This document shows, one piece after another, positions 7,074 through 14,763 of a stretch of 17,906 nucleotides of DNA; the stretch's first letter is position 1; the number at the start of each line of letters is the position of its first letter. The DNA comes from JAEXNA01 sp050486105 (lineage in GTDB: Bacteria > Vulcanimicrobiota > Xenobia > Xenobiales > JADMJV01), in the NCBI GenBank assembly GCA_050486105.1, contig JBJHCR010000106.1, positions 1 through 17,906 of the forward strand, in the 5' to 3' direction. The notes below the pieces were generated by a model, which saw nothing but the letters and a program-made list of their open reading frames with translations, ran no database searches and was not told the DNA's origin. The translations under genes and the position numbers were made by a program.

Positions 7074-9227
7074 GTGATTACAGAGGAATCGCCGATGAGA
7101 AAGCTCATAAGAGGTGAGTCTGTGCTACATGTAGTTCGTGGTAGGTCTGAAAACAACTTCGCTATGAAAGCGATAGAGGAAGTCCTCCTTTCCTTAGACC
7201 TGAACGGAACCCTGTACTTTGGATATCCTGTTCTGGCAACTCCCGATGAGAAAATTGTGGTGGATGCACTTGTGGTATGCGAGGAATACGGGGTAGTGCT
7301 ATTCAAGTTTGTCTCAAGCATCGACGTTTCTGATGAGAGCATCCTCGCAGAGCATGACGACTTGAAGGTAGCACTTGAATCCAAGCTGCGCACCCATAAA
7401 GAGTTACGACAACGTACTAAACTAGTTGTCCCTGTCGAGGTTGTCGTATTCTTCCCTCATGAATTAAGCTCTCAAGAGAAACCCGACATCTCAGTAGCCA
7501 CTCCATCAACGTTACCCGAAGTTCTGTCGAAGCTGGCATCTTTCGACAGGGTCGACGTGTTTCCCCATCTCACAGCTGTGGTGGATCGAGTTGCCAAGAT
7601 CAAGCCGCTTAAGAAACGTGAAAATGTTCGTCAGGCAGAGTCCAGAGGAGCAAAGATTAGAGAGATAGAGAAGCAGATCGCTAATCTCGACCGCTGGCAG
7701 CGAGACGCTGTCATTGCCTATCCTGAAGGGATTCAAAGAATCGGGGGGCTCGCGGGGTCTGGGAAAACGGTGGTCTTGGCCCTCAAGGCTGCTTACTTGC
7801 ATTCCACACACCCAGATTGGAAAATCGCGATAACGTTCTATACCCAGTCTTTGTATCAACAGTTTCAAGACCTCATTCGGCGCTTCACTTACGAGCATAC
7901 GCAAGAAGAGCCTGATTGGGAGCGGGTAAGGCTACTTCATTGTTGGGGAGGGATGGGACGCGCAGGACTATGCTTTGAGGTCGCGCAGGCACACGGTTTA
8001 CCAATTCTTGATTTTGGGACCGCCAAATCACAATACGGGATAAGTTCAGCCTTTGAAGGCACTTGTGCTGAACTGCTAAGCTCTATGGTAAATCGCGATG
8101 ACTTAGAACTCTTCGACGCCGTGCTCATCGATGAGGCCCAGGACCTTCCTAAACCCTTTTTTGAAATCGTGTATCAGGTGACTAAGGAACCTAAGCGGAT
8201 AGTTTACGCCTATGACGAGCTCCAGAATTTGACTGACCAAGACATGGGACCACCGGAAGAGCTTTTTGGAAAGCTTCCTGACGGTCGCGACCGTGTATCG
8301 AGTAGCCAAATGAAGGACATACTACTTCCTGTTTGTTACCGCAACACTCCATGGGCTTTGGTGGTCGCCCACGGTATAGGACTAGGTGTGTACCGGAATG
8401 GCGGACTTGTCCAGATGTTCGATAGCTCCGAATTATGGAAAAGGATCGGCTACAAGCTGGAAGGTGATTACGAACCGGGGCAAGAGATCGTACTTTCGCG
8501 GCGCACTGAAGCCACGCCCGGCTTTTTCGCTGAGCTTCTCAATAGCCAGGATGCCGTCGTCTGTAAGGCCTTTGATTCGGCGAAGGAGCAAGCCCAGTGG
8601 ATAGCTAAGAGCATCTCAGATGACATTAGACAACAGGAACTCCAGCCGTCAGATGTCTTGATTGTCTTCCCAGACCCGAAGACAGCCCAGCGTAATGCGG
8701 CTCCGATCGTTACCGAATTGACGGCGTTGAATATTCCGTCCCATATGGTTGGTGTGACTAGCCAGCGACATGAGTTTTTTCGCCCAAACTCAGTGGCCCT
8801 GGCACACATTTTTAGAGCCAAGGGAAACGAGGCTCCTATGGTGTATGTCGTCGACGCCCAGTACGGTTACAATGACCCATTCGGACTCGCTCGGCGGCGC
8901 AATACGCTCTTCACAGGAATCACGCGCTCCCGAGGCTGGGTAAGGATAACAGGATGGGGGCCTCAGATGAAAGAGTTGGCCAAAGAGATCTCGGATATTG
9001 AGGCCGAAGACTTTACTCTGCGGTTTCTTGTTCCTACTAAAGAAGAACTCGACAAGAAGCGACGCATATATCGGGATATGTCTCGTGAGACTGTCGAGAA
9101 GATAGAGCAAACCAAAAAGAGCCTTGAAGACCACCTCAAACTGCTAGAAAGCGGTGAAGTTTCAATTGAGGACCTACCTGAAGACCTTCGCGCCCGCTTG
9201 CAGGCAGTTCTAAAAACGGGAACATGA
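7074..9227 (+). CDS. Superfamily 1 (UvrD/Rep-type) helicase with degenerate nuclease-like N-terminus
   Basis: This 717-aa protein is an ATP-dependent SF1 helicase or translocase. Residues about 20-130 resemble a NERD-type restriction-endonuclease fold (DALVVCEEYGVVLFKFV at 64-80), but the expected acidic residue two before Lys78 is Leu76, so it may be inactive. A coiled linker (about 170-205) leads to the motor. Motor motifs are the Q-motif WQRDAV (208-213), Walker A GGLAGSGKT (224-232), Walker B DEAQD (353-357), motif III YAYDELQNL (378-386), motif IV LPVCYRN (418-424), motif V region with KGNEAP (583-588) and motif VI LFTGITRSRGW (612-622). A helical C-terminus (655-717) follows. The GTG at 7074 is fixed by an ideal AAGGAGG 7 nt upstream. 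Its stop overlaps the ATG of the DUF2290 gene, so the two are translationally coupled. Defence is the likely role; a housekeeping repair role is less likely in this setting. Confidence 0.85.
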   Translation: MITEESPMRKLIRGESVLHVVRGRSENNFAMKAIEEVLLSLDLNGTLYFGYPVLATPDEKIVVDALVVCEEYGVVLFKFVSSIDVSDESILAEHDDLKVALESKLRTHKELRQRTKLVVPVEVVVFFPHELSSQEKPDISVATPSTLPEVLSKLASFDRVDVFPHLTAVVDRVAKIKPLKKRENVRQAESRGAKIREIEKQIANLDRWQRDAVIAYPEGIQRIGGLAGSGKTVVLALKAAYLHSTHPDWKIAITFYTQSLYQQFQDLIRRFTYEHTQEEPDWERVRLLHCWGGMGRAGLCFEVAQAHGLPILDFGTAKSQYGISSAFEGTCAELLSSMVNRDDLELFDAVLIDEAQDLPKPFFEIVYQVTKEPKRIVYAYDELQNLTDQDMGPPEELFGKLPDGRDRVSSSQMKDILLPVCYRNTPWALVVAHGIGLGVYRNGGLVQMFDSSELWKRIGYKLEGDYEPGQEIVLSRRTEATPGFFAELLNSQDAVVCKAFDSAKEQAQWIAKSISDDIRQQELQPSDVLIVFPDPKTAQRNAAPIVTELTALNIPSHMVGVTSQRHEFFRPNSVALAHIFRAKGNEAPMVYVVDAQYGYNDPFGLARRRNTLFTGITRSRGWVRITGWGPQMKELAKEISDIEAEDFTLRFLVPTKEELDKKRRIYRDMSRETVEKIEQTKKSLEDHLKLLESGEVSIEDLPEDLRARLQAVLKTGT

Positions 9228-9952
9228 CCCACCAAGATGTCCTTAATGATTTGACCCGACTGATTAACGTGCTACTCAGCGAGGAGTTAGCGATGGACTA
9301 CAATGTACCAACGGTTAAGGCCGAAGGAAAAAGAAAGTCCATCGGATGGAGTACCCAAGGTAGGTACTCTCCCATTGCTTCGAGGGAGTATGGAAGCCTC
9401 GATGAGTACAAATTTTATCTCGAAGAACGTATCTATAGCGTCCTCTTGTATGACGGCTCTCTTTTGCAACTTTCCTATGGTTTTAATCGAAAGGCCCTAA
9501 ACCGTCATCGCCTTTGCTACTATCCCTGCCCGTACGACCTAGACCCAGAAATTTTTCCCGGCCTGAATGAAGAAGGACCAGCGCCCCCTTCATTAACCGA
9601 ATACATCGAGTTTCTTCTGAATGAGCCTGACTTCAAAGAGCGTTTACGCCTAAGGACACCACTTAGAATTGACTACGAGCCCACCACTGCCAAGGTCGGA
9701 CATCCAGCTTGCCACTTACATATGAATCAATCAGGCTGCCGTATGGCGGTGGCCTCACCACTCAGTGTTGGTCACTTTGTACAATTCGTCTTCTACAACT
9801 TCTATCGTAAAATCTGGGAGAATCACGACGATTTACGTTCTTGGCGATGCCTGCCCCTTCCTCGATTGGACCTAAGTACACCCAGGGGGCACCTATACTT
9901 CGAGACCGTTCCTTTATCTGTTTCCGATCAAAGCAGTACCGCTCAACACTAG
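9224..9952 (+). CDS. DUF2290 domain protein, partner of the SF1 helicase
   Basis: This 242-aa protein matches the DUF2290 family pattern as I recall it. The signature elements are LCYYPCPYDLDPEIF at about 97-111, PLRIDYEP at 146-153, and the conserved block HPACHLHMNQSGCRM at about 160-174, followed by ASPLSVGHFVQFVFYNFY at 177-194. The family has no established biochemical function known to me. The clustered invariant His and Cys residues (HxxxHLHxN...C) could bind metal or act as a nuclease-like centre, but that is inference. The start codon overlaps the helicase stop by 4 nt (ATGA). No signal peptide or membrane segment is seen. Its lack of any other partner argues that helicase and DUF2290 protein form one complex or pathway. 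Confidence 0.75.
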   Translation: MTHQDVLNDLTRLINVLLSEELAMDYNVPTVKAEGKRKSIGWSTQGRYSPIASREYGSLDEYKFYLEERIYSVLLYDGSLLQLSYGFNRKALNRHRLCYYPCPYDLDPEIFPGLNEEGPAPPSLTEYIEFLLNEPDFKERLRLRTPLRIDYEPTTAKVGHPACHLHMNQSGCRMAVASPLSVGHFVQFVFYNFYRKIWENHDDLRSWRCLPLPRLDLSTPRGHLYFETVPLSVSDQSSTAQH

Positions 9953-10077
9953 TCTCGTAGAAACTGACTTGGATTGACTAAGACACAGTTAACAAGTTGG
10001 GCGTGGGCTGTGGGTGTTTCCAACAGATAAAATAAGTGCCACGAATACGTCATGATTCAGGTGGTTCTGAGTTATAC

Positions 10078-10095
10078 TCAGATCTGGTGTACGGC
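10078..10095 (+). repeat. IS256-family left inverted repeat
   Basis: The 18-bp left terminus matches the reverse complement of the right terminus at 17 of 18 positions, including an uninterrupted 14-bp core (ATCTGGTGTACGGC). Confidence 0.8.
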
Positions 10096-10162
10096 AGGTG
10101 AAATAAAGTAGCGCCCCCTACTGGTTGTTACCGACTAAAACAACAACCGAAAGGGAAACGCC

Positions 10163-11431
10163 ATGACCCAGAATACCGTGATCCAGCTCAATACACCAGG
10201 GGCTGGGCCAGAAGATCCGCTGACGGAGCTATTAAGAAAGGGAGCAAGAAGGCTGATTCAGGAGGCTGTGAAGGCGGAATTTGATGATTTCCTCGCTCAG
10301 TTCACCCACGAGAGGTTAGAGAATGGGAAACAGGCTGTTGTCAAAAACGGATTTCTACCCAAGCGAGAGATTCAAACAGGCTTAGGCCCAGTGGAGGTCG
10401 AGGTTCCAAAAGCCCGTGATCGGCGTCCAGGCAAGAGTAAGGCCAGGTTCAACTCTTCATTTTTGCCACCTTACCTTCGAAGAACCCAGAGCATCGAGGG
10501 CTTGCTCCCCTGTCTATATCTCAAAGGTTTGTCCACAGGAGACTTCCAGGAAGCACTTTCGAGTCTATTGGGACCAAATGCAGCTGGGCTTTCACCATCC
10601 ACCATCAGCCGACTCAAGCAGCAATGGACTGAGGAACATGATGCCTGGAGCAAACGATCTCTGGCCAGGAAGAACTATGTGTATTGGTGGGTCGACGGTA
10701 TTCACTTTAGCATCAGGGGAGAGGATGCGAATAGCTGTATACTTGTGATTATCGGGGCAACGGAAACAGGTCAGAAAGAGTTCGTTGCCATCGAAGAGGG
10801 ATTAAGAGAATCGGAGTTGAGCTGGCTCGAGGTCCTGAACGCACTCAAGAGCCGAGGACTCTCAGTTGGGCCCAAGTTGGTAGTAGGAGACGGTGCCCTC
10901 GGTTTTTGGAAGGCGCTAGCCAAAACATTTGGCGAAACCCGACAGCAGCGGTGCTGGGTTCACAAGACAGCGAACATCCTCAACAAACTACCAAAGTCCT
11001 CACAGAAAAAGGCCAAGGAACGGCTGCACAACATTTGGATGGCCGAGAAGAAGAAGGATGCTTTCGATGCCTTCGACTTTTTCCTAAAGACCTATCAGGA
11101 CAAGTATCCTAAGGCAACCGAGTGCCTTCAGAAAGACCGTGAAACGCTCCTTGCCTTCTACGATTTTCCCGCCGCTCATTGGCAGCACATCAGAACAACA
11201 AACCCCGTCGAATCGACCTTCGCCACCGTTCGGCTAAGATCTGCAAAGACTCGAGGCTGTGTCTCACAGAATACCATACTGTCCCTGGTGTTCAAGCTTG
11301 GGATGAGTGCTCAGAATCGATGGCGCAAACTCAAAGGATTTCACCACCTGGCCGATGTGATCAGCGGAGTAAAGTTCTCAGACGGAATCAGAGTTAGCGA
11401 TAAGAACACCAGTGGAGAGGCTGCTGCATGA
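10163..11431 (+). CDS. IS256-family transposase (DDE)
   Basis: This 422-aa protein is a full-length mutator/IS256-family transposase; about 400 aa is normal. The catalytic triad is visible as Asp178 (WWVDGIHF), Asp243 (VVGDGALGF) and Glu350 (TTNPVESTF), with the family CWVHK (C264-x2-H267) motif between them. The N-terminal region (LLRKGARRLIQEAVKAEFDDFLAQF, split here as residues 23-47) is the usual DNA-binding part. An AAAGGGA purine run lies about 8 nt before the ATG. No frameshift or stop is seen, so the element may be active. The last 54 nt overlap, on the opposite strand, the aberrant tail of hsdS. Confidence 0.92.
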   Translation: MTQNTVIQLNTPGAGPEDPLTELLRKGARRLIQEAVKAEFDDFLAQFTHERLENGKQAVVKNGFLPKREIQTGLGPVEVEVPKARDRRPGKSKARFNSSFLPPYLRRTQSIEGLLPCLYLKGLSTGDFQEALSSLLGPNAAGLSPSTISRLKQQWTEEHDAWSKRSLARKNYVYWWVDGIHFSIRGEDANSCILVIIGATETGQKEFVAIEEGLRESELSWLEVLNALKSRGLSVGPKLVVGDGALGFWKALAKTFGETRQQRCWVHKTANILNKLPKSSQKKAKERLHNIWMAEKKKDAFDAFDFFLKTYQDKYPKATECLQKDRETLLAFYDFPAAHWQHIRTTNPVESTFATVRLRSAKTRGCVSQNTILSLVFKLGMSAQNRWRKLKGFHHLADVISGVKFSDGIRVSDKNTSGEAAA

Positions 11432-12733
11432 TCTCAGCGCCGTACACCAGATTTGACCATAGCTCTTTTTTTGAAAGAAAGGATCTGTAGTGTCCGCAAA
11501 GCGCTGCAAAACTTCACTTGAAGGAAAGGGTAGTCGGACGGACTCAATATGCCCTTTTGTAATTGCTTGGCGGGAAGCGCCCGCGTCCATCCCCCTCAGA
11601 AAATCGCGAACTCTATTCGAAAGAAGATGCTGATGCAAGAAACTGGGTGGGATTCCTTTGCCAGCTCTGACAATCGCCACGTGCTGATTTACCCGAGCCG
11701 GGAGTGTAGCTTGGTCAACCAAGCAGGTACGAAGGAAAGATGCACCGGTAATGTTTAGCAGGACATCTGTCGATTCGACCGTCACGTTCCGGAGCCTGTC
11801 TGCAGCTTCATCAGTGATATATACTAACCCCTCCCATACGAATCTTGAGTCATAGACGTTCTGGCTTCGGATAAGGCAAGTTCCTTCCGAAACATAGGCA
11901 TTGGAGCCTCCTCTAGGAGTTGAACCGCTTCCAATCTTGGAGGTCAACTCGGAGAGAGACCTGACACCCCACCCCTCAGGAATCGATCCCAACTCTGAAT
12001 CCACAAAGTGATCGGGGAAAAGTTCGGCATAGGGTGGCTTACTGTAGTCGTCCCTAGCTATCACTTCCCGCCGCCGTTCGGCCTTCTCCTCCAAATCGGC
12101 GGGAATGGGGTTCCCGGCCCGCAGGGCATTGTCGATTGCCGGATCGAAATCGACAAACCACGATTTGAAGATCGCCTGAGCCATCGCCTCCAAGGTTTCG
12201 TTCATCTTGCGATTGTTCTCGATCTTCTCGTCCAGGGCACCCAGGACGGCGGCGATTCGCTTTTGTTCGGGGAGGGGGGGAAGGGGGATTTCGAAGTTCG
12301 CGATGCGATCGGTTGCCAATCGGCCCGTGCCATGACCCGCTTCATCTACCAGACCCAATATTTGGGCATCAAGAGCCCGCAGTGAATTAGCGAGAAAAAG
12401 AGGCTCGACAGTTTCGTTTGGGATAATTGCCTTCAGGTCTTGATTGAAAGTAACATCTCTCAGACATATGCCAACGCGAAATTCAGACTTCAGGCTCATT
12501 CCGCGCACCACGAAGAGACTTGCACCGGCGGGGGCCGTTTTCGCTCCGTTAGCGGCGCCCAACTCAGTCACTTTCTCCTCTGAATCACTGACGTAGAACC
12601 GATTCAAACTTTTAGCGCTAATCCACGGGACATCGCCATTCCAGTACTCTGTTTTCTTCTTGCTAGGCGTTCCGCCTGACAACCACTGACCAACCGAGCT
12701 TAGCTTGACCTTCTTGTATGGGCTATAAATCAA
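11378..12733 (-). CDS. hsdS: Type I restriction-modification specificity subunit HsdS, C-terminus replaced by IS256 sequence
   Basis: HsdS chooses the DNA target of the type I methylase. Two target-recognition domains are visible, at about residues 5-150 and 245-405. Each ends in the expected helical conserved region; the central one reads PLPPLPEQKRIAAVL then DEKIENNRKMNETL (151-181). The second begins LPFPSSEVLQRFADTTDPFFQ (401-421) but is interrupted after about residue 425. From there the frame runs into the IS right inverted repeat and stops at 11378, adding about 25 unrelated residues. The usual C-terminal helix that closes the HsdS circle (normally ending near LLPKLISGEL) is missing. 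The start is TTG, overlapping the hsdM stop (TTGA), with AAGGA upstream. It may be non-functional or altered. Confidence 0.85.
   Translation of the reverse strand: MIYSPYKKVKLSSVGQWLSGGTPSKKKTEYWNGDVPWISAKSLNRFYVSDSEEKVTELGAANGAKTAPAGASLFVVRGMSLKSEFRVGICLRDVTFNQDLKAIIPNETVEPLFLANSLRALDAQILGLVDEAGHGTGRLATDRIANFEIPLPPLPEQKRIAAVLGALDEKIENNRKMNETLEAMAQAIFKSWFVDFDPAIDNALRAGNPIPADLEEKAERRREVIARDDYSKPPYAELFPDHFVDSELGSIPEGWGVRSLSELTSKIGSGSTPRGGSNAYVSEGTCLIRSQNVYDSRFVWEGLVYITDEAADRLRNVTVESTDVLLNITGASFLRTCLVDQATLPARVNQHVAIVRAGKGIPPSFLHQHLLSNRVRDFLRGMDAGASRQAITKGHIESVRLPFPSSEVLQRFADTTDPFFQKKSYGQIWCTALRSCSSLSTGVLIANSDSV
11439..11456 (-). repeat. IS256-family right inverted repeat, lying in hsdS
   Basis: This is the complement of the left terminus (17 of 18). 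It marks the point where the HsdS frame leaves native sequence (codon about 426) and enters the element. Confidence 0.8.
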
Positions 12734-14289
12734 ATTCCCAATCCTTCAAGTGATCCCAGTATGAGATTCTCAAGCCTCGAACTCGTTTGAAATTGCTGTT
12801 CGAGTTCGCTTCTTAGTTCAGCGAACCGCTCCTCAAAAATAGTATCATCAATCTCCTCTTCCGACCCGACATACCTTCCCGGGGTCAGAATGAAGCCATG
12901 TCCCGAAACATCAGTGGTCTTTGTCGAAGCGCAGAATCCCGGTTCATCGCTGTAGGGCCTGTGATCATCACCTCGCCACCGACGATAGGTCGACACAATC
13001 TTCTCGATCTCGTCTTCGCTGAATCGCCGATTAACCCGATCAACCAAATAGCCCATCTTCCGGGCATCAATAAAGAGAGTTTCTCCTCGGCGGTCGCGTA
13101 GCTTCTTGCCCTCCAATCCGACTCCGGTGGCCCGATCGCGGGCAAGAAACCAAAGGCAGACCGGAATCTGGGTGGAGTAAAAGAGCTGACCCGGTAAGGC
13201 GACAATGCAGTCGACCAGATCGTTCTCAACCAAGGCCTGGCGAATCTCTCCTTCTCCTGAACTCTGACTGGACATGCTTCCGTTGGCCAAGACGAAACCG
13301 GCGACTCCCCTGGGGGAAAGATGATGCAGGAAATGCTGAACCCAAGCAAAGTTGGCGTTCCCAGGCGGGGGGGTTCCATACTTCCAGCGCGCGTCGTTGG
13401 CCAACTCCTTGCCGCCCCAGTCGGAGTCGTTGAACGGAGGATTGGCCAGGACATAATCGGCCTTCAGATCCTTATGCTTGTTGTCTCGAAAACTGTCTCC
13501 CCATGTGTCCCCCAAATTGGCGTCAATCCCTCGAATGGCCATATTCATTTTGGCCAAGCGCCAAGTTGTGGGGTTCGACTCCTGCCCAAAAATACTGATG
13601 TCACCAATACGCCCACCGTGGGCCTCGATGAACTTCTCCGATTGAACGAACATCCCACCGGAACCACAGGCCGGGTCGAAGACTCGTCCTTTATAAGGAG
13701 CCAGCATCTCCACCAGAAGCCTCACCACGCTCTGTGGGGTATAGAACTGCCCGCCCCTTTTGCCCTCGGCACTGGCGAACTGTGAGAGAAAGTACTCGTA
13801 AACCCGCCCTAGGATGTCTTTTGAGCGGTTATCCTTGTCTCCAAGACCAATTGTGCTGATCAGGTCGATCAGTTCCCCCAGCCTTTTCTTGTCCAAGGCC
13901 GGGCGGGCATAATTCTTGGAGAGCACACCTTTTAGGGACGAGTTGTCCCTCTCAATGGCCACCATGGCATCATCAAGAATCTTCCCAATCTCGGGAGTCT
14001 TGGCGTTGGCCTTGATGTGAGTCCATCGAGCTTCCTTGGGGACCCAGAAAATGTTCTCAGCTCTATACTCATCAGGGTCTTCAGGATCCCAGCCTTCGTG
14101 CTTCTTGTCCTTGAGCTCTTGAAAACGCTCTTCGAAAGCATCAGAAATGTACTTCAGAAAAATCAAGCCAAGCACGACGTGCTTGTACTCTGCGGCATCC
14201 ATGTTGTTTCTGAGTTTGTCGGCCGCCTGCCAAAGCTTTGCCTCAAGCCCAAGGGGAGCCTCATCCTTCTTACTCTTCGCCTTTGCCAA
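12730..14289 (-). CDS. hsdM: Type I restriction-modification DNA methyltransferase subunit HsdM
   Basis: HsdM is the N6-adenine methyltransferase of a type I system. The N-terminal helical HsdM_N part (LEAKLWQAADKLRNNMDAAE, about 15-34) precedes the N6_Mtase domain. That domain has GGQFYTP (about 179-185), SAM motif I DPACGSGGM (205-213) and catalytic motif NPPF (283-286). The length is normal at about 519 aa. I place the start at the TTG at 14289, giving MAKAKSKKDEAP, because GAGAGG lies 8 nt upstream; the in-frame TTG at 14298 would sit on top of that ribosome binding site. The gene is co-transcribed and overlaps hsdS. No hsdR is found on either side: integrase lies upstream, IS256 downstream. 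It could be an orphan methylase, or HsdR could be encoded elsewhere. Confidence 0.92.
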   Translation of the reverse strand: MAKAKSKKDEAPLGLEAKLWQAADKLRNNMDAAEYKHVVLGLIFLKYISDAFEERFQELKDKKHEGWDPEDPDEYRAENIFWVPKEARWTHIKANAKTPEIGKILDDAMVAIERDNSSLKGVLSKNYARPALDKKRLGELIDLISTIGLGDKDNRSKDILGRVYEYFLSQFASAEGKRGGQFYTPQSVVRLLVEMLAPYKGRVFDPACGSGGMFVQSEKFIEAHGGRIGDISIFGQESNPTTWRLAKMNMAIRGIDANLGDTWGDSFRDNKHKDLKADYVLANPPFNDSDWGGKELANDARWKYGTPPPGNANFAWVQHFLHHLSPRGVAGFVLANGSMSSQSSGEGEIRQALVENDLVDCIVALPGQLFYSTQIPVCLWFLARDRATGVGLEGKKLRDRRGETLFIDARKMGYLVDRVNRRFSEDEIEKIVSTYRRWRGDDHRPYSDEPGFCASTKTTDVSGHGFILTPGRYVGSEEEIDDTIFEERFAELRSELEQQFQTSSRLENLILGSLEGLGI

Positions 14290-14298
14290 AGAACACAA

Positions 14299-14640
14299 CC
14301 TCTCAATCTCACAACGGCCTCAACCGCTCAAACAAAGTGGGAACAAGCAAGGAGTCTCCCCTAGCTCCCGGGGTTCTGAACTTTGTTAAGCGGCCACTCT
14401 GGTCCTGCGACAGAAAATGTCGCCACACAGGAAGACGAAAAGCCCCGAATCGGAGAGGGCGTGGACAACGGGGAAAAGTTCAAGAAACCTGAGTGCAAAG
14501 CCCAAAGCCTGATACCTGGGAACTTTCCCCCATAGTCCACCCCACGACGACGAAATGAGACCAAGGTGATGGCATCCCACTGAGGGTTAAACGGAACCTG
14601 GTCAGCTGATCTTTGGAAATAAAGAAAGGGAAAGGGGGAA
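14299..14640. other. Intergenic region between integrase and hsdM
   Basis: No convincing gene is present. A 6-bp hairpin (GCGACA 14407-14412 with TGTCGC 14418-14423, loop GAAAA) lies about 120 bp upstream of hsdM. It could be a regulatory site. Minus-strand open frames here are proline-rich and low in family character, and I treat them as chance. Confidence 0.35.
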
Positions 14641-14665
14641 GGAGAAAACCAGGCCAAAGGCCTGG
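14641..14665 (-). terminator. Putative intrinsic terminator of the xis-int transcript
   Basis: On the minus strand a perfect 7-bp stem (CCAGGCC with GGCCTGG, 3-nt loop TTT) is followed by TTTTCTCC. It lies about 100 nt after the integrase stop. The GC-rich stem plus a short T-tract fit a weak Rho-independent terminator. Confidence 0.5.
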
Positions 14666-14712
14666 ATTGGGGGGGAGGTCTGGCCGCTGGTAAAGAGTTG
14701 GTTGAGGTCAGG

Positions 14713-14750
14713 CCATCGAGCTTTGGGGGGACGCCATCAAAGCTCGATGG
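14713..14750. repeat. Perfect 13-bp inverted repeat just after int
   Basis: CCATCGAGCTTTG at 14713-14725 and its exact complement at 14738-14750 flank a 12-nt loop that holds a GGGGG run. It begins 14 nt beyond the int stop. There is no T-tract directly after it. It could help protect or terminate the int mRNA, or be a protein-binding (arm-type) site. Confidence 0.5.
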
Positions 14751-14763
14751 GTGCCGAGGTTGC

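Larger units (their letters stand above)
10078..11456 (+). mobile_element. IS256-family (mutator-type) insertion sequence, complete
   Basis: Terminal inverted repeats are clear: TCAGATCTGGTGTACGGC at 10078-10095 pairs with GCCGTACACCAGATTTGA at 11439-11456 (17 of 18). With a 1-nt gap the similarity extends further inward (12 of 17). They enclose one intact mutator-type transposase gene. I do not see the usual 8-9-bp target duplication (left flank AGTTATAC, right flank CCATAGCT). This suggests an IS-promoted deletion or recombination after insertion. The right end lies inside hsdS. A small palindrome CTGAG-TTATA-CTCAG straddles the left end. Confidence 0.85.

Noticed and set aside
9953..10162. 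Possible leftover of hsdS or hsdR to the left of the IS256 element
   Set aside because: Minus-strand translation of the flank shows no HsdS C-terminal helix or HsdR motif; the missing part is not here.
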